Shown: positions 8,592 to 18,458, numbered from the stretch's first letter. The stretch is DNA of 64,000 bases from Gammaproteobacteria bacterium (GCA_004173475.1 SEBU01000003.1:372001-436000), one strand, 5' to 3'. Notes: generated by a model from the sequence alone, not told the origin. Numbers and translations: made by a program.

Positions 8592-10337
8592 ATGAATATT
8601 CGCGAATTGCTCAACCAAAAAGTCCTCACTGCCATGCAAACTTGCGGAGTTCCCGCAGAACTTCCCGCACTTATTGCTCCAGGCAAAAAGGCGGGTTTTG
8701 GCGACTATCAAGCCAACTGCGCCATGGGTGCCGCAAAAGCCATGGGAACAAACCCGCGTGAGCTCGCCGCAAAGATTGTGACTGCACTTGAGCCTGAATT
8801 AAAAGACATTGCCGATAAAATTGAAATTGCAGGCCCCGGGTTTATCAACATAGATTTAAATAAAGCTTGGCTAGGGGAACAAATTGCTAAGGCCCAAACC
8901 GATGCGCGCTTAAGTGTCGCAAAATCCAGCGCACCACAAACCGCGGTGGTGGATTACTCTGGTCCTAACCTCGCTAAAGAAATGCATGTTGGCCACTTGC
9001 GCTCAACAATTATTGGCGATGCACTTGCACGCTTATTGGAGTTCCAGGGTCATAAAGTTATTCGCCAAAACCATGTGGGCGATTGGGGTACGCAATTTGG
9101 AATGCTCATCGCTGAGCTTGAGGAGCAGTTGGGTGCTAAACAAGACGGCGAGATAGCATTAAAAGACCTCGAGGTATTTTACCAACAAGCTAAAAAACAT
9201 TTTGATGAAGATGCTGACTTCGCGGACAAAGCACGATCTTATGTTGTGCGTTTGCAATCGGGTGATAAAGAAATATTAAAACTTTGGCAGCAGTTCAAAA
9301 ACATTTCGTTGCATCACAGTACTGAAATTTATCAACAACTCAACGTTACACTTACGGACGAAGATGTTCGTGGCGAAAGTTTTTACAATAATGATTTGGC
9401 CCCTGTCGTGAAAGATTTACAAGCGCAGGGATTAGCCGTAGAGAGTAACGGAGCGCAGGTTGTATTTCTACCAGAACTTGCCGACAAAGATGGCAACCCA
9501 TCCCCCGTTATTATTCAAAAACAAGGCGGTGGATTTTTATATTCAACATCGGATATTGCCGCACTACGCTATCGCGTAAAAAACCTTCATGCGAATCGCA
9601 TTATGTACTTTATTGACGCGCGCCAATCGCTGCATATGCAACAGGTTTTTACAATTGCTCGCAAAGCAAAATTTGTTGGCGATGATGTAAGCCTCGAGCA
9701 TCTTGCGTTTGGCACCATGATGGGCAACGACGGTAAACCTTTTAAAACTCGCAGTGGCGGCACCGTAAAATTAGCCGAATTATTAACCGAGGCCGTAGAG
9801 CGTGCGAATAATTTGGTGCGAGAGAGGAACACGGAACTTAATGATACTGAAATTTCCGAGATTTCCCGCAAGGTAGGTATAGGCTCAGTAAAATATTCTG
9901 ATTTGAGTAAAACGCGCACAAATGATTATATTTTTAGCTGGGACAGTATGTTGAGCTTTGACGGTAATACCGCGCCCTACATGCAATATGCCTTCACCAG
10001 AGTACAAAGTATTTTTCGTAAGGCAGGTGTCGCTCCAGAATCTTTGCAAAATATTATTGTCATTAACTCAGATCAGGAAAAAGCTCTGGCCATCAAGTTA
10101 TTGCAATTCAGCGAGACATTGGATCAGGTTGCGCGCGAGGCCTTGCCTCACTTGCTGTGCACTTACCTATATGAAGTTGCAAGCTTGTACATGACGTTCT
10201 ATGAAGCTTGCCCAATTTTAAAAGAAGGAATCGAACCAGAAATTCGCGATAGTCGTCTACGGCTATGTCATTTGGTAGCGCGCACTATAGAAAAAGGATT
10301 GGATTTGCTGGGTATAGAAGTTATGGAAAGGATGTAA
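8592..10337 (+). CDS. argS: Arginyl-tRNA synthetase
   Basis: A class I synthetase of 581 residues. The N-terminal Add1 domain begins [12 protein letters not shown], closely matching the E. coli start, so the ATG at 8592 is preferred over an in-frame TTG at 8580. [20 protein letters not shown] contains the HIGH-type motif HVGH, and [18 protein letters not shown] replaces the KMSKS loop as usual in ArgRS. The C-terminal DALR anticodon-binding domain ends [12 protein letters not shown]. It charges tRNA-Arg and requires the tRNA for arginine activation. The upstream region 8391-8591 is the divergent promoter area with the crotonase gene. Confidence 0.98.
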   Translation: MNIRELLNQKVLTAMQTCGVPAELPALIAPGKKAGFGDYQANCAMGAAKAMGTNPRELAAKIVTALEPELKDIADKIEIAGPGFINIDLNKAWLGEQIAKAQTDARLSVAKSSAPQTAVVDYSGPNLAKEMHVGHLRSTIIGDALARLLEFQGHKVIRQNHVGDWGTQFGMLIAELEEQLGAKQDGEIALKDLEVFYQQAKKHFDEDADFADKARSYVVRLQSGDKEILKLWQQFKNISLHHSTEIYQQLNVTLTDEDVRGESFYNNDLAPVVKDLQAQGLAVESNGAQVVFLPELADKDGNPSPVIIQKQGGGFLYSTSDIAALRYRVKNLHANRIMYFIDARQSLHMQQVFTIARKAKFVGDDVSLEHLAFGTMMGNDGKPFKTRSGGTVKLAELLTEAVERANNLVRERNTELNDTEISEISRKVGIGSVKYSDLSKTRTNDYIFSWDSMLSFDGNTAPYMQYAFTRVQSIFRKAGVAPESLQNIIVINSDQEKALAIKLLQFSETLDQVAREALPHLLCTYLYEVASLYMTFYEACPILKEGIEPEIRDSRLRLCHLVARTIEKGLDLLGIEVMERM

Positions 10338-10466
10338 CCATACTGCTAAATCAACCCAGAACAGTAATCACATTAAAATAAATAGTGTTATGTCTGAATA
10401 CGGCAGTTGTTCTCGGTTCGATTACCTCAATTCCATAATAATGATTTACGCAAAAATGGAGGTAAT

Positions 10467-11363
10467 GTGAAAATATTTAGTGCGATTCTTTCGGTTTTAC
10501 TCGTCATCGTGGTTGCGGGCTACGCCTCTCTTTATCTGGATTATCACAATTTGGAAGGCAGCTTTGCTGCCCAAAAAACTGACTACGAAAAGCTTCAACA
10601 AGACTATGACCTTGCACTAAAAAATTCAGCAACCAATGCACGCCTCGTCAACCCCTATGGGCAAATGACAACAAAAGCGGCAACCCCAAATACTCCCGCA
10701 AGTACCAATAGCCCTCTTAACACAAGCGATGAATTTAGTAACCTTCAAAAAGAAAACCTCACACGCATGCTAGACCAAAAGTATTCGATACTTTTTACGT
10801 CCTTAACCTTATCCAAACAAGACCAGGAAAAAATGCGCGAGCTGCTTATGGAGCGCGAACGTATTTTAAATATTAGTAGCGTTGGATATTTTACCAGTGA
10901 AGCAGATATCAAATTAAACATTGAAAAGCAGCAGGAATTGGTAAGCCAAATTGATCATCAAATTGCGCAGCTACTAAAACCCGACGAGGTAAAAAAATAC
11001 GAATTGCTCAAAGACTCTGCTTATGAGCAATTTCAAATGAACAGTTTTTATGATCGACTGGGTGAAAAAGGTTCTATTAGCGAACAAAAGAAAAATGCTT
11101 TGTTGTTAAGCAAGCTGGAACAAAAGCAGGCATTTGCGAATTTATTGCAAAACTCTGCTAATGACATAGCGAGAGCATCCCCCGAAGAGAAAAAATTCCT
11201 TGCAGACAAGATGCACGAGGCACTGCATGATTACAAGGATAATTATTTGCGCACAGCTAAAGCAAATTTAACCGAAGAACAATTTAATGTTTTACGCGAA
11301 TATGAACAACAGCAGTTCGATGAAATTTGGGAAAGTTTGCAAGCAGGATGGCAAATTGAGTAG
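10467..11363 (+). CDS. Single-span membrane protein with coiled coil, unknown function
   Basis: No family is recognised. The GTG at 10467 is chosen because GGAGGT lies 3-8 nt upstream; an earlier in-frame start at 10407 would add 20 unlikely residues. The product (about 298 aa) begins with a signal-anchor helix, IFSAILSVLLVIVVAGYASL, then a heptad-rich segment (AAQKTDYEKLQQDYDLALKN), a Thr/Asn/Pro linker around residues 65-90 and a long, charged helical region to the end. It is probably anchored in the inner membrane with a periplasmic helical domain. It follows argS by 129 bp, where Pseudomonas carries a SPOR-domain gene; no SPOR domain is visible here. Confidence 0.75.
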   Translation: MKIFSAILSVLLVIVVAGYASLYLDYHNLEGSFAAQKTDYEKLQQDYDLALKNSATNARLVNPYGQMTTKAATPNTPASTNSPLNTSDEFSNLQKENLTRMLDQKYSILFTSLTLSKQDQEKMRELLMERERILNISSVGYFTSEADIKLNIEKQQELVSQIDHQIAQLLKPDEVKKYELLKDSAYEQFQMNSFYDRLGEKGSISEQKKNALLLSKLEQKQAFANLLQNSANDIARASPEEKKFLADKMHEALHDYKDNYLRTAKANLTEEQFNVLREYEQQQFDEIWESLQAGWQIE

Positions 11364-11426
11364 TTATTAAAACGAGTCACAATTTTTCTAGCACCCAGCA
11401 AACAGTTTCGCTAGCTCATCTAAATC

Positions 11427-12128
11427 TTATTTAGCCTCTCTCCATCGGAATTTAATATATTGTTTGCAGGCTACGGTTTCATTGCCTTTTTTACAGGGTT
11501 CAAAGGTCCACGTCTCTACAACTTGTTTTAATGCAGCTGCATCCAGATCTGGGAATCCGCTAGTGCGGTCAATTTCGCCACGTATTATTTTTCCGGTTTT
11601 ATCAATATTAATTTCCAAACCCACAAAACCATTCGCACCTAATTTTTTGTATCCGTCCGGTAGCGGCGTTGGTTTTTTACATTTAGGCGAACGTGCTGGC
11701 TGTATAGGCAAGGGAGCGACGATTGCCTCTTCACTGGAAGATGCCGAAGATTGCGATGCAGTTGATGCAGTTGATGCAGTTGATGCAGTTGATGCAGTTG
11801 ATGCAGTTGATGCAGTTGATGCAGTTGATGCAGTTGATGCAGTTGATGCAGTTGATGCAGTTGATGCAGTTGATGATCTCATTTGCAATGCGGGTTTAGC
11901 AACTTGTTCATGCATAACGTCCAAACAATTTGCATCGGGAAGTGCTTCATAATAAGAGAAACCATCCGTAGTTGTGTTGCCGTAGATATCTAACTCAACA
12001 ACCTTATTTCCAATTTGACCCGCCTTTACTCGCCAGAAGCCATAAAAAAATCCGATGTGGATAATAACAACAACCACTATACCTAATCGCAAACGACTTT
12101 TTTTACTCATAACAGTGAAAGAGGACAT
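11427..12128 (-). CDS. TonB-like energy-transducer protein with (Ala-Ser-Thr)n linker
   Basis: About 233 residues. After a short basic N-terminus, one membrane helix (RLRLGIVVVVIIHIGFFYGF) is followed by a periplasmic region with a long Ser-Thr-Ala repeat linker, a proline-rich PLPIQPARSPKCKKPTPLP piece and a C-terminal TonB domain (GFVGLEINIDKTGKIIRGEI and VETWTFEPC). The standard TonB domain passes proton-motive energy from ExbB/ExbD to outer-membrane receptors, but no exbB/exbD lies here. ATG 12128 is chosen for GAGA about 8-10 nt upstream; ATG 12110 and TTG 12146 are alternatives. The usual Pro-rich spacer is largely replaced by the repeat. CKKGNETVACKQ could form a disulphide. Confidence 0.8.
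   Translation of the reverse strand: MSSFTVMSKKSRLRLGIVVVVIIHIGFFYGFWRVKAGQIGNKVVELDIYGNTTTDGFSYYEALPDANCLDVMHEQVAKPALQMRSSTASTASTASTASTASTASTASTASTASTASTASTASTASQSSASSSEEAIVAPLPIQPARSPKCKKPTPLPDGYKKLGANGFVGLEINIDKTGKIIRGEIDRTSGFPDLDAAALKQVVETWTFEPCKKGNETVACKQYIKFRWREAK
11755..11875. repeat. 9-bp tandem repeat (GTTGATGCA)x12 inside the TonB-like gene
   Basis: Twelve perfect tandem copies of GTTGATGCA occupy 11761-11868, flanked by partial copies (GATGCA at 11755, GTTGATG to 11875). Read on the minus strand they encode Ala-Ser-Thr repeats. Because the unit is a multiple of three, copy-number change would lengthen or shorten the periplasmic linker without a frameshift. The lack of any base difference between copies suggests recent expansion. 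Confidence 0.97.
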
Positions 12129-12174
12129 GCAAATATTTCTCGACAATAAAACGTAAATAATAATGTTGTTGCGA

Positions 12175-12200
12175 GCCGGTGCTCAAAGTACCGGCTTTTT
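12175..12200 (+). other. Hairpin with T-run between relA and the TonB-like gene
   Basis: GCCGGT (12175-12180) pairs with ACCGGC (12190-12195), followed by TTTTT on the plus strand. Both neighbours are on the minus strand, so as a terminator it would face the wrong way; for the relA transcript it is a stem without a U-run. It could stop antisense transcription or stabilise the relA mRNA end. Confidence 0.4.
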
Positions 12201-12226
12201 AATAAAATTTAATAGGGAGTTAAAAA

Positions 12227-14470
12227 TTAGTGCTTCCTGCGCGCCGATGCAATATTGGGCAATTGATTCAATTTCGTGAGTATGCGACTCAATTCATCAA
12301 AGCTACGAATTTCCGTAGTAAGTTGCATATCTACCGTATTTTTTCGTTTGTCCGAAAGAGTCTGAAGCGCACTGATATTGATGCGTTCGTTATCCAGCAA
12401 GGTCGTGATATCACGCAGCAATCCGTAGCGGTCGTAGGCTTCGATAATAATATCCACCGAGTAAGAACTTTGCGGCGTATTACCCCACTCTACTTTAATA
12501 ATTCGCTGCGGCTCATCCGTTTGTAATTGCAAAATATTGCTGCAGTCCTGGCGATGAATTGAAACGCCTTTACCTAGCGTGATGTAACCGGTGATTGCAT
12601 CTCCAGGAACCGGATTACAGCAATTTGCAATTTGCGTAAGCAAGTTGCCCACACCCTCGATATAAAAATCCGAATCCTTTTTCTTACTGGGCGATTTGGC
12701 TTTGAATGGAATTAGCGGTTGTTGTGGGTCCGCCTCATCCAATTGTTTTTGTGCCGCATTCAATACCTGGCCAACGCCAATATCACTTGCACCTACCGCA
12801 CAGTACAAATCGTCGAGCGAATTAAAACGTAGTTTTTTAGCAAGACTTTCAAAGTCCAGATCCAGCAATGCCAAACGACGGAATTCGCGATCAAGCAATG
12901 CCTGGCCTTCGGCAATATTCTGGTCGCGCGCTTGTTGTTTGAACCAATGTTGAATTTTTGCACGGGCACGCGCCGTGTTTACATAGCCCAACGCAGGGTT
13001 TAACCAATCGCGGCTCGGCGCTTCGCGCTTACCGGTAAGAATCTCAACCTGGTCCGCATTGTTCAATTGATAGTTAAGAGGGACGATGCGGTTATTGACC
13101 TTCGCACCACGGCAGTGATGACCTACATCGGTGTGAATCCTGTATGCGAAATCCAGCGGCGTTGCAGTGCGCGGCAAATCTACTACGTGACCGTCCGGAG
13201 TGAACACGTACAAGCGATCTTGATCAACAGCGCGTAGATCGTCCTGCAATTGTGTGCTGTCACCGCCAAGCTCTTCATGCCATTCGAGCACCTGTCGTAA
13301 CCAGGCAATTTTTTGCTCGTAGCTGTCTTGCGCAGCATCCGTGTCTGTACCTTTATAACGCCAGTGCGCGCATACTCCAAGTTCAGATTCTTCGTGCATC
13401 TCAAAGGTACGGATTTGTACTTCCAATACTTTATTTTCCGGACCCCACACAGCGGTGTGGAGAGAGCGATAGCCATTTTCTTTGGGCGAGGCTATATAGT
13501 CGTCGAACTCATGGGGAATGTTTCGCCATAAGCTGTGGACAATACCCAGCACTGAATAGCAGTCCCGCACGGTAGGAACCAATACACGTACCGCACGAAT
13601 GTCGTAAACCTGCGAAAAAGGAATGTCCTTGCGCTTCATTTTTCGCCAAATGCTGTATATGTGCTTAGCGCGACCAGATACTTCACCATTGATATTTGCG
13701 CTTAGAAGTTCACTGCGGATAAGACTGAGCATCTTATCGATATATTCTTGACGGGCGAGACGACGCTCATCCAGCAAGGAGGCGATCTGTTTATATTCAT
13801 CCGGCTCCAGGTAGCGGAAGGACAAGTCCTCTAGCTCCCACTTAATGTGTCCTATACCGAGACGATGAGCGAGCGGTGCGTAAATATCAGATACTTCACG
13901 TGCCACCTGACGGCGACGCTGGGCACTTGCAGTTTTTACGGCACGAATGGCACAGGTACGCTCGGCCAGTTTAATGAGCGCAACTCTCACATCATCAACC
14001 ATGGCCACGAGCATCTTACGGATTTTTTCCGCCTGAACTTCCGCTTGGTTGCCGAGCACGCGGTCTTCATTTTCATTACGTTGGTAGCTAATCGCCGCCA
14101 TACGCAACACACCCTTAACCAATTTGGCGACGGTATCGCCAAAGCCAGTTTGAACTTCAGTCAAGGTGATTTTATTTTCGCGTACGGCGCGATAGAGAAT
14201 GGCTGCGACCAAGGCGTCTTGGTCTAACTGCAGATCCGCGAGGATTTCTGCCATTTCCAGGCCGATATGAAAACAACTAGCGTCCTCTCCCCAGGAATGA
14301 TCATCTTCACTGTGTATATCAGCAAGCGACAAGCTAACCTGGGCCGCACGAACTAATTCCGTTCGGCTGGTTTCAATCTGCGCATGGTGGCTATTGAGGC
14401 GGTCAATCCAGGCCTCAATATCTACCTGGCCATCGGCGGCCACCGGGTGGTCCTGGCGAACTTTAACCAT
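12227..14470 (-). CDS. relA: (p)ppGpp synthetase I
   Basis: A 747-residue RelA/SpoT protein. The N-terminal hydrolase domain is degenerate: where SpoT has the HD pair, this protein reads AAILYRAV, so hydrolysis should be lost. The synthetase domain has GRAKHIYSIWRKMKRK and an EFDDYIASPKENGYRS stretch whose ExDD is typical of RelA. TGS (VFTPDGHVVDLPRTATPLDF), a zinc-finger/helical region (IANCCNPVPGD) and a C-terminal ACT domain follow. It makes (p)ppGpp on ribosomes with uncharged tRNA, starting the stringent response. SD GGAG lies 9-12 nt before the ATG. rlmD ends 88 bp upstream on the same strand, a conserved neighbour pair in Pseudomonas. Confidence 0.97.
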   Translation of the reverse strand: MVKVRQDHPVAADGQVDIEAWIDRLNSHHAQIETSRTELVRAAQVSLSLADIHSEDDHSWGEDASCFHIGLEMAEILADLQLDQDALVAAILYRAVRENKITLTEVQTGFGDTVAKLVKGVLRMAAISYQRNENEDRVLGNQAEVQAEKIRKMLVAMVDDVRVALIKLAERTCAIRAVKTASAQRRRQVAREVSDIYAPLAHRLGIGHIKWELEDLSFRYLEPDEYKQIASLLDERRLARQEYIDKMLSLIRSELLSANINGEVSGRAKHIYSIWRKMKRKDIPFSQVYDIRAVRVLVPTVRDCYSVLGIVHSLWRNIPHEFDDYIASPKENGYRSLHTAVWGPENKVLEVQIRTFEMHEESELGVCAHWRYKGTDTDAAQDSYEQKIAWLRQVLEWHEELGGDSTQLQDDLRAVDQDRLYVFTPDGHVVDLPRTATPLDFAYRIHTDVGHHCRGAKVNNRIVPLNYQLNNADQVEILTGKREAPSRDWLNPALGYVNTARARAKIQHWFKQQARDQNIAEGQALLDREFRRLALLDLDFESLAKKLRFNSLDDLYCAVGASDIGVGQVLNAAQKQLDEADPQQPLIPFKAKSPSKKKDSDFYIEGVGNLLTQIANCCNPVPGDAITGYITLGKGVSIHRQDCSNILQLQTDEPQRIIKVEWGNTPQSSYSVDIIIEAYDRYGLLRDITTLLDNERINISALQTLSDKRKNTVDMQLTTEIRSFDELSRILTKLNQLPNIASARRKH

Positions 14471-14558
14471 TTATTCGCTCCACATTGTTATTGTCTGGCG
14501 ATGAAACATTGGATCGCTACATTCCTGAAATGATTGAGGAAATTAAAACTTATTGACC

Positions 14559-16040
14559 CTAACGACGGGTAAATAACGCCATGGATTCAATATGGGCGGT
14601 GTGGGGAAACATGTCTAACACCCCCACCGAGTCTAGCTGATAACCCGCCGCCAGAAGAACTTTAGCATCGCGAGCCAGAGTAGCCGGATTGCAGCTAACG
14701 TAGACAATCCGGGAGGGTGAAAGTTGCGACAGCTTATCGATGATCTCCTTGGCGCCGTCTCGCGGCGGATCGAGAAGAATCGCGTCCACCTTGCCGCAGA
14801 TTTGATTCAATCTATGTTCACTCAGGGTCAACAGGTTCGCCGCCAAAAAGTGCGCATTGGTAATACCCAGCTTCGCCGCATTTTCACGGCCTCGTTCAAC
14901 CATAGATTCCACTGCTTCAATACCAATTACTTCTGCGCATTTACTTGCGATCGGCAAGGTAAAATTGCCGATGCCACAAAATAGATCCAGTACCCGCTCT
15001 TTACCGGTCAGCGCCAATAATCCTATAGCTTGCTCGACCATTTTCGCATTAACAGCCGGATTTACCTGGATGAAGTCGTGCGGATGAAAATCCAACTCCA
15101 GCTTAAAATCAGCCATGGAATAGGCCAAACGTGGGTCTATATCCTGCCCCTGTAAATCCTGGAGCTGGGTACCTTCTTTAGCCTGCAACCAGATATTTAT
15201 CCCTTGTATATCTTTAAAAGTTTTCAAATCATCCAGATCTGCCGTGGCTAATGGTTGAGGATGACGGATGACTAGAGCAGCACCGGATTCTGTGCTAATC
15301 AACTCAACATGAGTAACCGCTTCTGCCGCACGCAGATTAGTTAACCAATGCTTCAGAGGAGCGAGTAATTGATTAAGTTCAGGTACAAGGACACTACACA
15401 GGTCTACCTGCACCACTTGCCTGCTATTGCGTTTACGAAAACCAAGAGTGACTTCACCCTGATCATAATTAACAGCAAGCCGGGCACGGCGACGATAACC
15501 CGTGGTGGGTGAAAGAATAGGCGGTAATATCTGTTTGGGTTTGGCACCGCCCCATAATTCTAATTGTTGTAAAACCGCGGTTTGTTTGAAGACAAGTTGT
15601 TGCTCTGGCTTGAAATGTTGTAAGTCACAACCGCCGCACTCGGCATAATGAGCACAGCTTGCTTGTACACGGTCCGGCGAAGGTTCCAGCAATTTCTCCA
15701 TCCGCGCCTCAGCGTAGCGCGCGTGGTCACGAACCAGACGCGCACTGATTTGCTCTCCTGCAAGCGCCCCTTCAACAAACAAGGTTTTACCATTCCACTT
15801 GGTAATGCCGCGACCGTCATGGCCCATGCGGTCAATTACAAATTCACCCAGACGCATATCGTCCATCGGCTGAGGCTTCTTTTCCGAACGCGGTCGGTTC
15901 AATCGCGGACTATCGTCTACTTCAAATGCAAACGGCTTGTCAGCAGATTTACCAGCACGCGGCTTTTGGCCCAGCTTGCCAGTCTTGGTGAAAGGTGACT
16001 TGCCGGAGCCGCTACCACTTTTGCCATTACGATTAGACAT
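14559..16040 (-). CDS. rlmD: 23S rRNA (uracil-1939-C5)-methyltransferase
   Basis: A RumA/RlmD-type SAM methyltransferase of 493 residues. The N-terminus carries an unusually long basic, low-complexity tail (SGSGSGKSPFTKTGKLG and onward, about 60 residues). A TRAM RNA-binding domain follows, then the iron-sulfur cluster cysteines CAHYAECGGCDLQH with a fourth Cys later, the SAM site VLDLFCGIGNFTLPIA, and the active-site motifs LLDPPRDGAKE and VYVSCNPATLARD with the nucleophilic Cys. It methylates U1939 of 23S rRNA. It lies just upstream of relA on the same strand, an arrangement shared with Pseudomonas. The basic tail probably adds RNA affinity. Confidence 0.96.
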   Translation of the reverse strand: MSNRNGKSGSGSGKSPFTKTGKLGQKPRAGKSADKPFAFEVDDSPRLNRPRSEKKPQPMDDMRLGEFVIDRMGHDGRGITKWNGKTLFVEGALAGEQISARLVRDHARYAEARMEKLLEPSPDRVQASCAHYAECGGCDLQHFKPEQQLVFKQTAVLQQLELWGGAKPKQILPPILSPTTGYRRRARLAVNYDQGEVTLGFRKRNSRQVVQVDLCSVLVPELNQLLAPLKHWLTNLRAAEAVTHVELISTESGAALVIRHPQPLATADLDDLKTFKDIQGINIWLQAKEGTQLQDLQGQDIDPRLAYSMADFKLELDFHPHDFIQVNPAVNAKMVEQAIGLLALTGKERVLDLFCGIGNFTLPIASKCAEVIGIEAVESMVERGRENAAKLGITNAHFLAANLLTLSEHRLNQICGKVDAILLDPPRDGAKEIIDKLSQLSPSRIVYVSCNPATLARDAKVLLAAGYQLDSVGVLDMFPHTAHIESMALFTRR

Positions 16041-16086
16041 TCAACTTCTCTTTAAAACAAAACATTGCCTGCATTTTAGGGCTTCA

Positions 16087-17349
16087 CTACAAGCTTAACT
16101 GTGCGTCCATCCAATAAGCGCGCTGGCGCTGCCAAAGTAGTAACTCATTAACTTCGGCTTGATAGGATCCGGTTCCACCATGGGTGCCGTGAAAAACCCA
16201 GTCAACCACACCTGTGATGTTACTGGCATTGTTGTAACCCGCATTGCCCATTGAAAGATCAAAATCCCAAATGGGGCCAAAAAATAATTTTCCACCGCGT
16301 TTTTTAAACATATAGAAACTTGCGCTGGCACCGTCTACGTTTCTGAATAATTCATTTTGAATGTAGTAATTAACTACTGAATCGACGTCAAAGTAAGCCG
16401 CGTACCCTAGCGCAGGATCTTTGAAATTATCTCCGAACAGTGCTGCTTCAGCTTCAGCATAAAAAGTTTCAATATAATTGCGTTGATTCACCCACAGTGG
16501 GTCGTGCAAAGTCTCAGGGTTCGCCAGGCATGCGGGCGCCATGCCACGGCTTGAATCGATACAGAAATCTACGTTGCGAGAGGTGTTTATGCCGTTCTGA
16601 CATACCGGGTCGTAAGAATTAGTTTCGCAATATTTCAATCCATGACGGAAATCAATTTCCATTAAATAACCACCAGAAATTTTATCGCTGTCTATATCGG
16701 CGACTTTCAATTCATCAATATTTACGCGGTCTTTATCAATGCGGATATGTTCAACCAACTGATAAACGCCTTGGTATGCGCCATTTAACTTTAACTCGAC
16801 GTAATGTGCCCTGGGTGTCCATTCAAAACCGAGAGTTCTGCCAAACATAAAAGCGACATCATTTCTCACCATGGTTTTGTCGGCATAATTCGCCAACAAC
16901 ACCCAATTTTTACCCTTGGGCATGCCTAATAAGGACGTGGATGTAGTCAGCTTTAACCTATAAGGTTTTTTTGGCCAATCCCATGTGGAATTGCCGCGCC
17001 CTCTTACCTCGAGCGATCCGGACGCATCAGTTACCCCTGCGTTGGTTAAGGTAAAGTTTCCGTTGATATAAGTTTCCCTGGATGTGATAGCCGCTGCGCC
17101 CTCTGTATTAAGATCAAGAACAGGTAAAGCTTCCACTGTACCGGTCGGAAAATCTGCAGGCATACTACTGTAGGTACCCCAGCTGGATATACTTGACTGG
17201 CTATTAGGTACGTTGGAGCTAGCGCTGAGAAAACTTGAGTGACTTGAAGAGACCGACGACGTTCCGCCGGTAGAAGGTGATTTCGAACCTCCACCGCAAG
17301 CTTGTAACAAAACGAAGACCGCAATTAAGAAACAATTTTTAGCTGACAT
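16087..17349 (-). CDS. CotH-kinase family lipoprotein with Ser-rich linker
   Basis: A secreted lipoprotein of about 420 residues. The ATG at 17349 follows AGGAG by 7 nt. MSAKNCFLIAVFVLLQACGG is a lipoprotein signal with lipobox LLQAC. A serine-rich linker of about 45 residues follows, of the kind Cellvibrio uses in surface and polysaccharide-active proteins. The rest is a CotH domain: SLEVRGRGNSTWDWPKKPYR, MPKGKNWVLLANYADKTMVR, GVYQLVEHIRIDKDRVN, ISGGYLMEID and FGPIWDFDLSMGN, the last holding the metal-binding Asp residues of this atypical kinase fold. In Bacillus CotH phosphorylates spore-coat proteins; the Gram-negative role is unknown. It interrupts the cysM-rlmD-relA neighbourhood and may be a later insertion. 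Confidence 0.88.
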   Translation of the reverse strand: MSAKNCFLIAVFVLLQACGGGSKSPSTGGTSSVSSSHSSFLSASSNVPNSQSSISSWGTYSSMPADFPTGTVEALPVLDLNTEGAAAITSRETYINGNFTLTNAGVTDASGSLEVRGRGNSTWDWPKKPYRLKLTTSTSLLGMPKGKNWVLLANYADKTMVRNDVAFMFGRTLGFEWTPRAHYVELKLNGAYQGVYQLVEHIRIDKDRVNIDELKVADIDSDKISGGYLMEIDFRHGLKYCETNSYDPVCQNGINTSRNVDFCIDSSRGMAPACLANPETLHDPLWVNQRNYIETFYAEAEAALFGDNFKDPALGYAAYFDVDSVVNYYIQNELFRNVDGASASFYMFKKRGGKLFFGPIWDFDLSMGNAGYNNASNITGVVDWVFHGTHGGTGSYQAEVNELLLWQRQRAYWMDAQLSL

Positions 17350-17398
17350 AAACACTCCTGATTTAATTATTGTTAACAATCACATGAACATCCGTAAA

Positions 17399-18289
17399 TT
17401 AATCATTAAATAACCCTGAGGACAAATATCTGTCCCCGCGATCACAAATAATCGCCACAATAATCGCGTTTTCAACATGCTCACTCAAACGTAATGCTGC
17501 AGCAACCGCGCCGCCGGAAGACACGCCACAAAAAATCCCTTCCTTACGCGCGAGTTCACGCATCGTATGCTCTGCCTGTTGCTGCGACATACCGACAATT
17601 TCATCTACTCGGCTTTTGTCATAAATTTTTGGAAGATAGGCCTCTGGCCAGCGGCGTATACCGGGAATACTGGCACCCTCATCCGGCTGAAGCCCTATGA
17701 TCTTAATCTCCGGATTTTTTTCTTTTAAATAACGCGAGGTCCCCATGATAGTACCCGTAGTACCCATGGAGCTGATGAAATGCGTAATGAGCCCGCCTGT
17801 TTGTTCCCAGATTTCAGGGCCTGTGGTTCGATAATGCGCGAGCGGATTATCGCCATTGCCGAACTGATCAAGTACTTTTCCCTTACCCTCCGCTTGCATT
17901 TTCAATGCTAAATCCCGTGCGCCTTCCATGCCCTGCTCTTTGGTAACCAGAATTAAGTGAGCACCATAGGCAGTCATAGCTGCCTTGCGTTCTGCCGTAC
18001 TATTGTCCGGCATAATGAGAATCATTTTGTAGCCTTTAATTGCTGCGGCCATCGCAAGCGCAATCCCTGTATTGCCGCTGGTCGCCTCAATCAATGTGTC
18101 GCCAGACGTGATATCCCCTCGCGCTTCTGCCTGCTGAATCATCGACATCGCCGGTCGATCTTTTACAGAACCTGCGGGATTATTACCTTCCAACTTCACC
18201 AGAATAGTATTACTCGTATTACCCGGTAGACGTTGTAAGCGTACTAATGGCGTGTTGCCAACAAACGCTTCGATGGTAGGGAACTGCAT
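17399..18289 (-). CDS. cysM: Cysteine synthase B (O-acetylserine sulfhydrylase)
   Basis: A fold-type II PLP enzyme, 296 residues. GNTPLVRLQRL starts the domain, NNPAGSVKDRPAM contains the PLP lysine (SVKDR), EATSGNTGIALAMA is the substrate loop, SSMGTTGTIMGTSRYL binds the PLP phosphate and GVSSGGAVAAALRL closes the site. It makes cysteine from O-acetylserine and sulfide or thiosulfate. The CysM rather than CysK subtype is favoured by length and by its location beside rlmD/relA and divergent from the GacS-type kinase, as in Pseudomonas. A sulfite reductase gene 39 kb downstream in the window belongs to the same sulfur route. Confidence 0.94.
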   Translation of the reverse strand: MQFPTIEAFVGNTPLVRLQRLPGNTSNTILVKLEGNNPAGSVKDRPAMSMIQQAEARGDITSGDTLIEATSGNTGIALAMAAAIKGYKMILIMPDNSTAERKAAMTAYGAHLILVTKEQGMEGARDLALKMQAEGKGKVLDQFGNGDNPLAHYRTTGPEIWEQTGGLITHFISSMGTTGTIMGTSRYLKEKNPEIKIIGLQPDEGASIPGIRRWPEAYLPKIYDKSRVDEIVGMSQQQAEHTMRELARKEGIFCGVSSGGAVAAALRLSEHVENAIIVAIICDRGDRYLSSGLFND

Positions 18290-18458
18290 AAAGACACTCT
18301 CGATTGTACAGTGCTGCGAAGGGCGGCTATTCTAACGCTCCGAGAGTCGGGCGGCACCATTTATTCTCAATCTCCCATTCAGATTGATATACATAATTAG
18401 TTCAATTAAGTGAAGCCCCGGGCCAATATGCCCAATGCGTATCTTCAAGGATCCATTA

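Noticed and set aside
11755-11875. Repeat array considered as CRISPR
   Set aside because: The 9-bp units are contiguous with no spacers and no cas genes are near.
11464-11952. Plus-strand frame with Asp-Ala-Val repeats
   Set aside because: It is the complement of the 9-bp repeat inside the TonB-like gene, whose TonB domain is clear on the minus strand.
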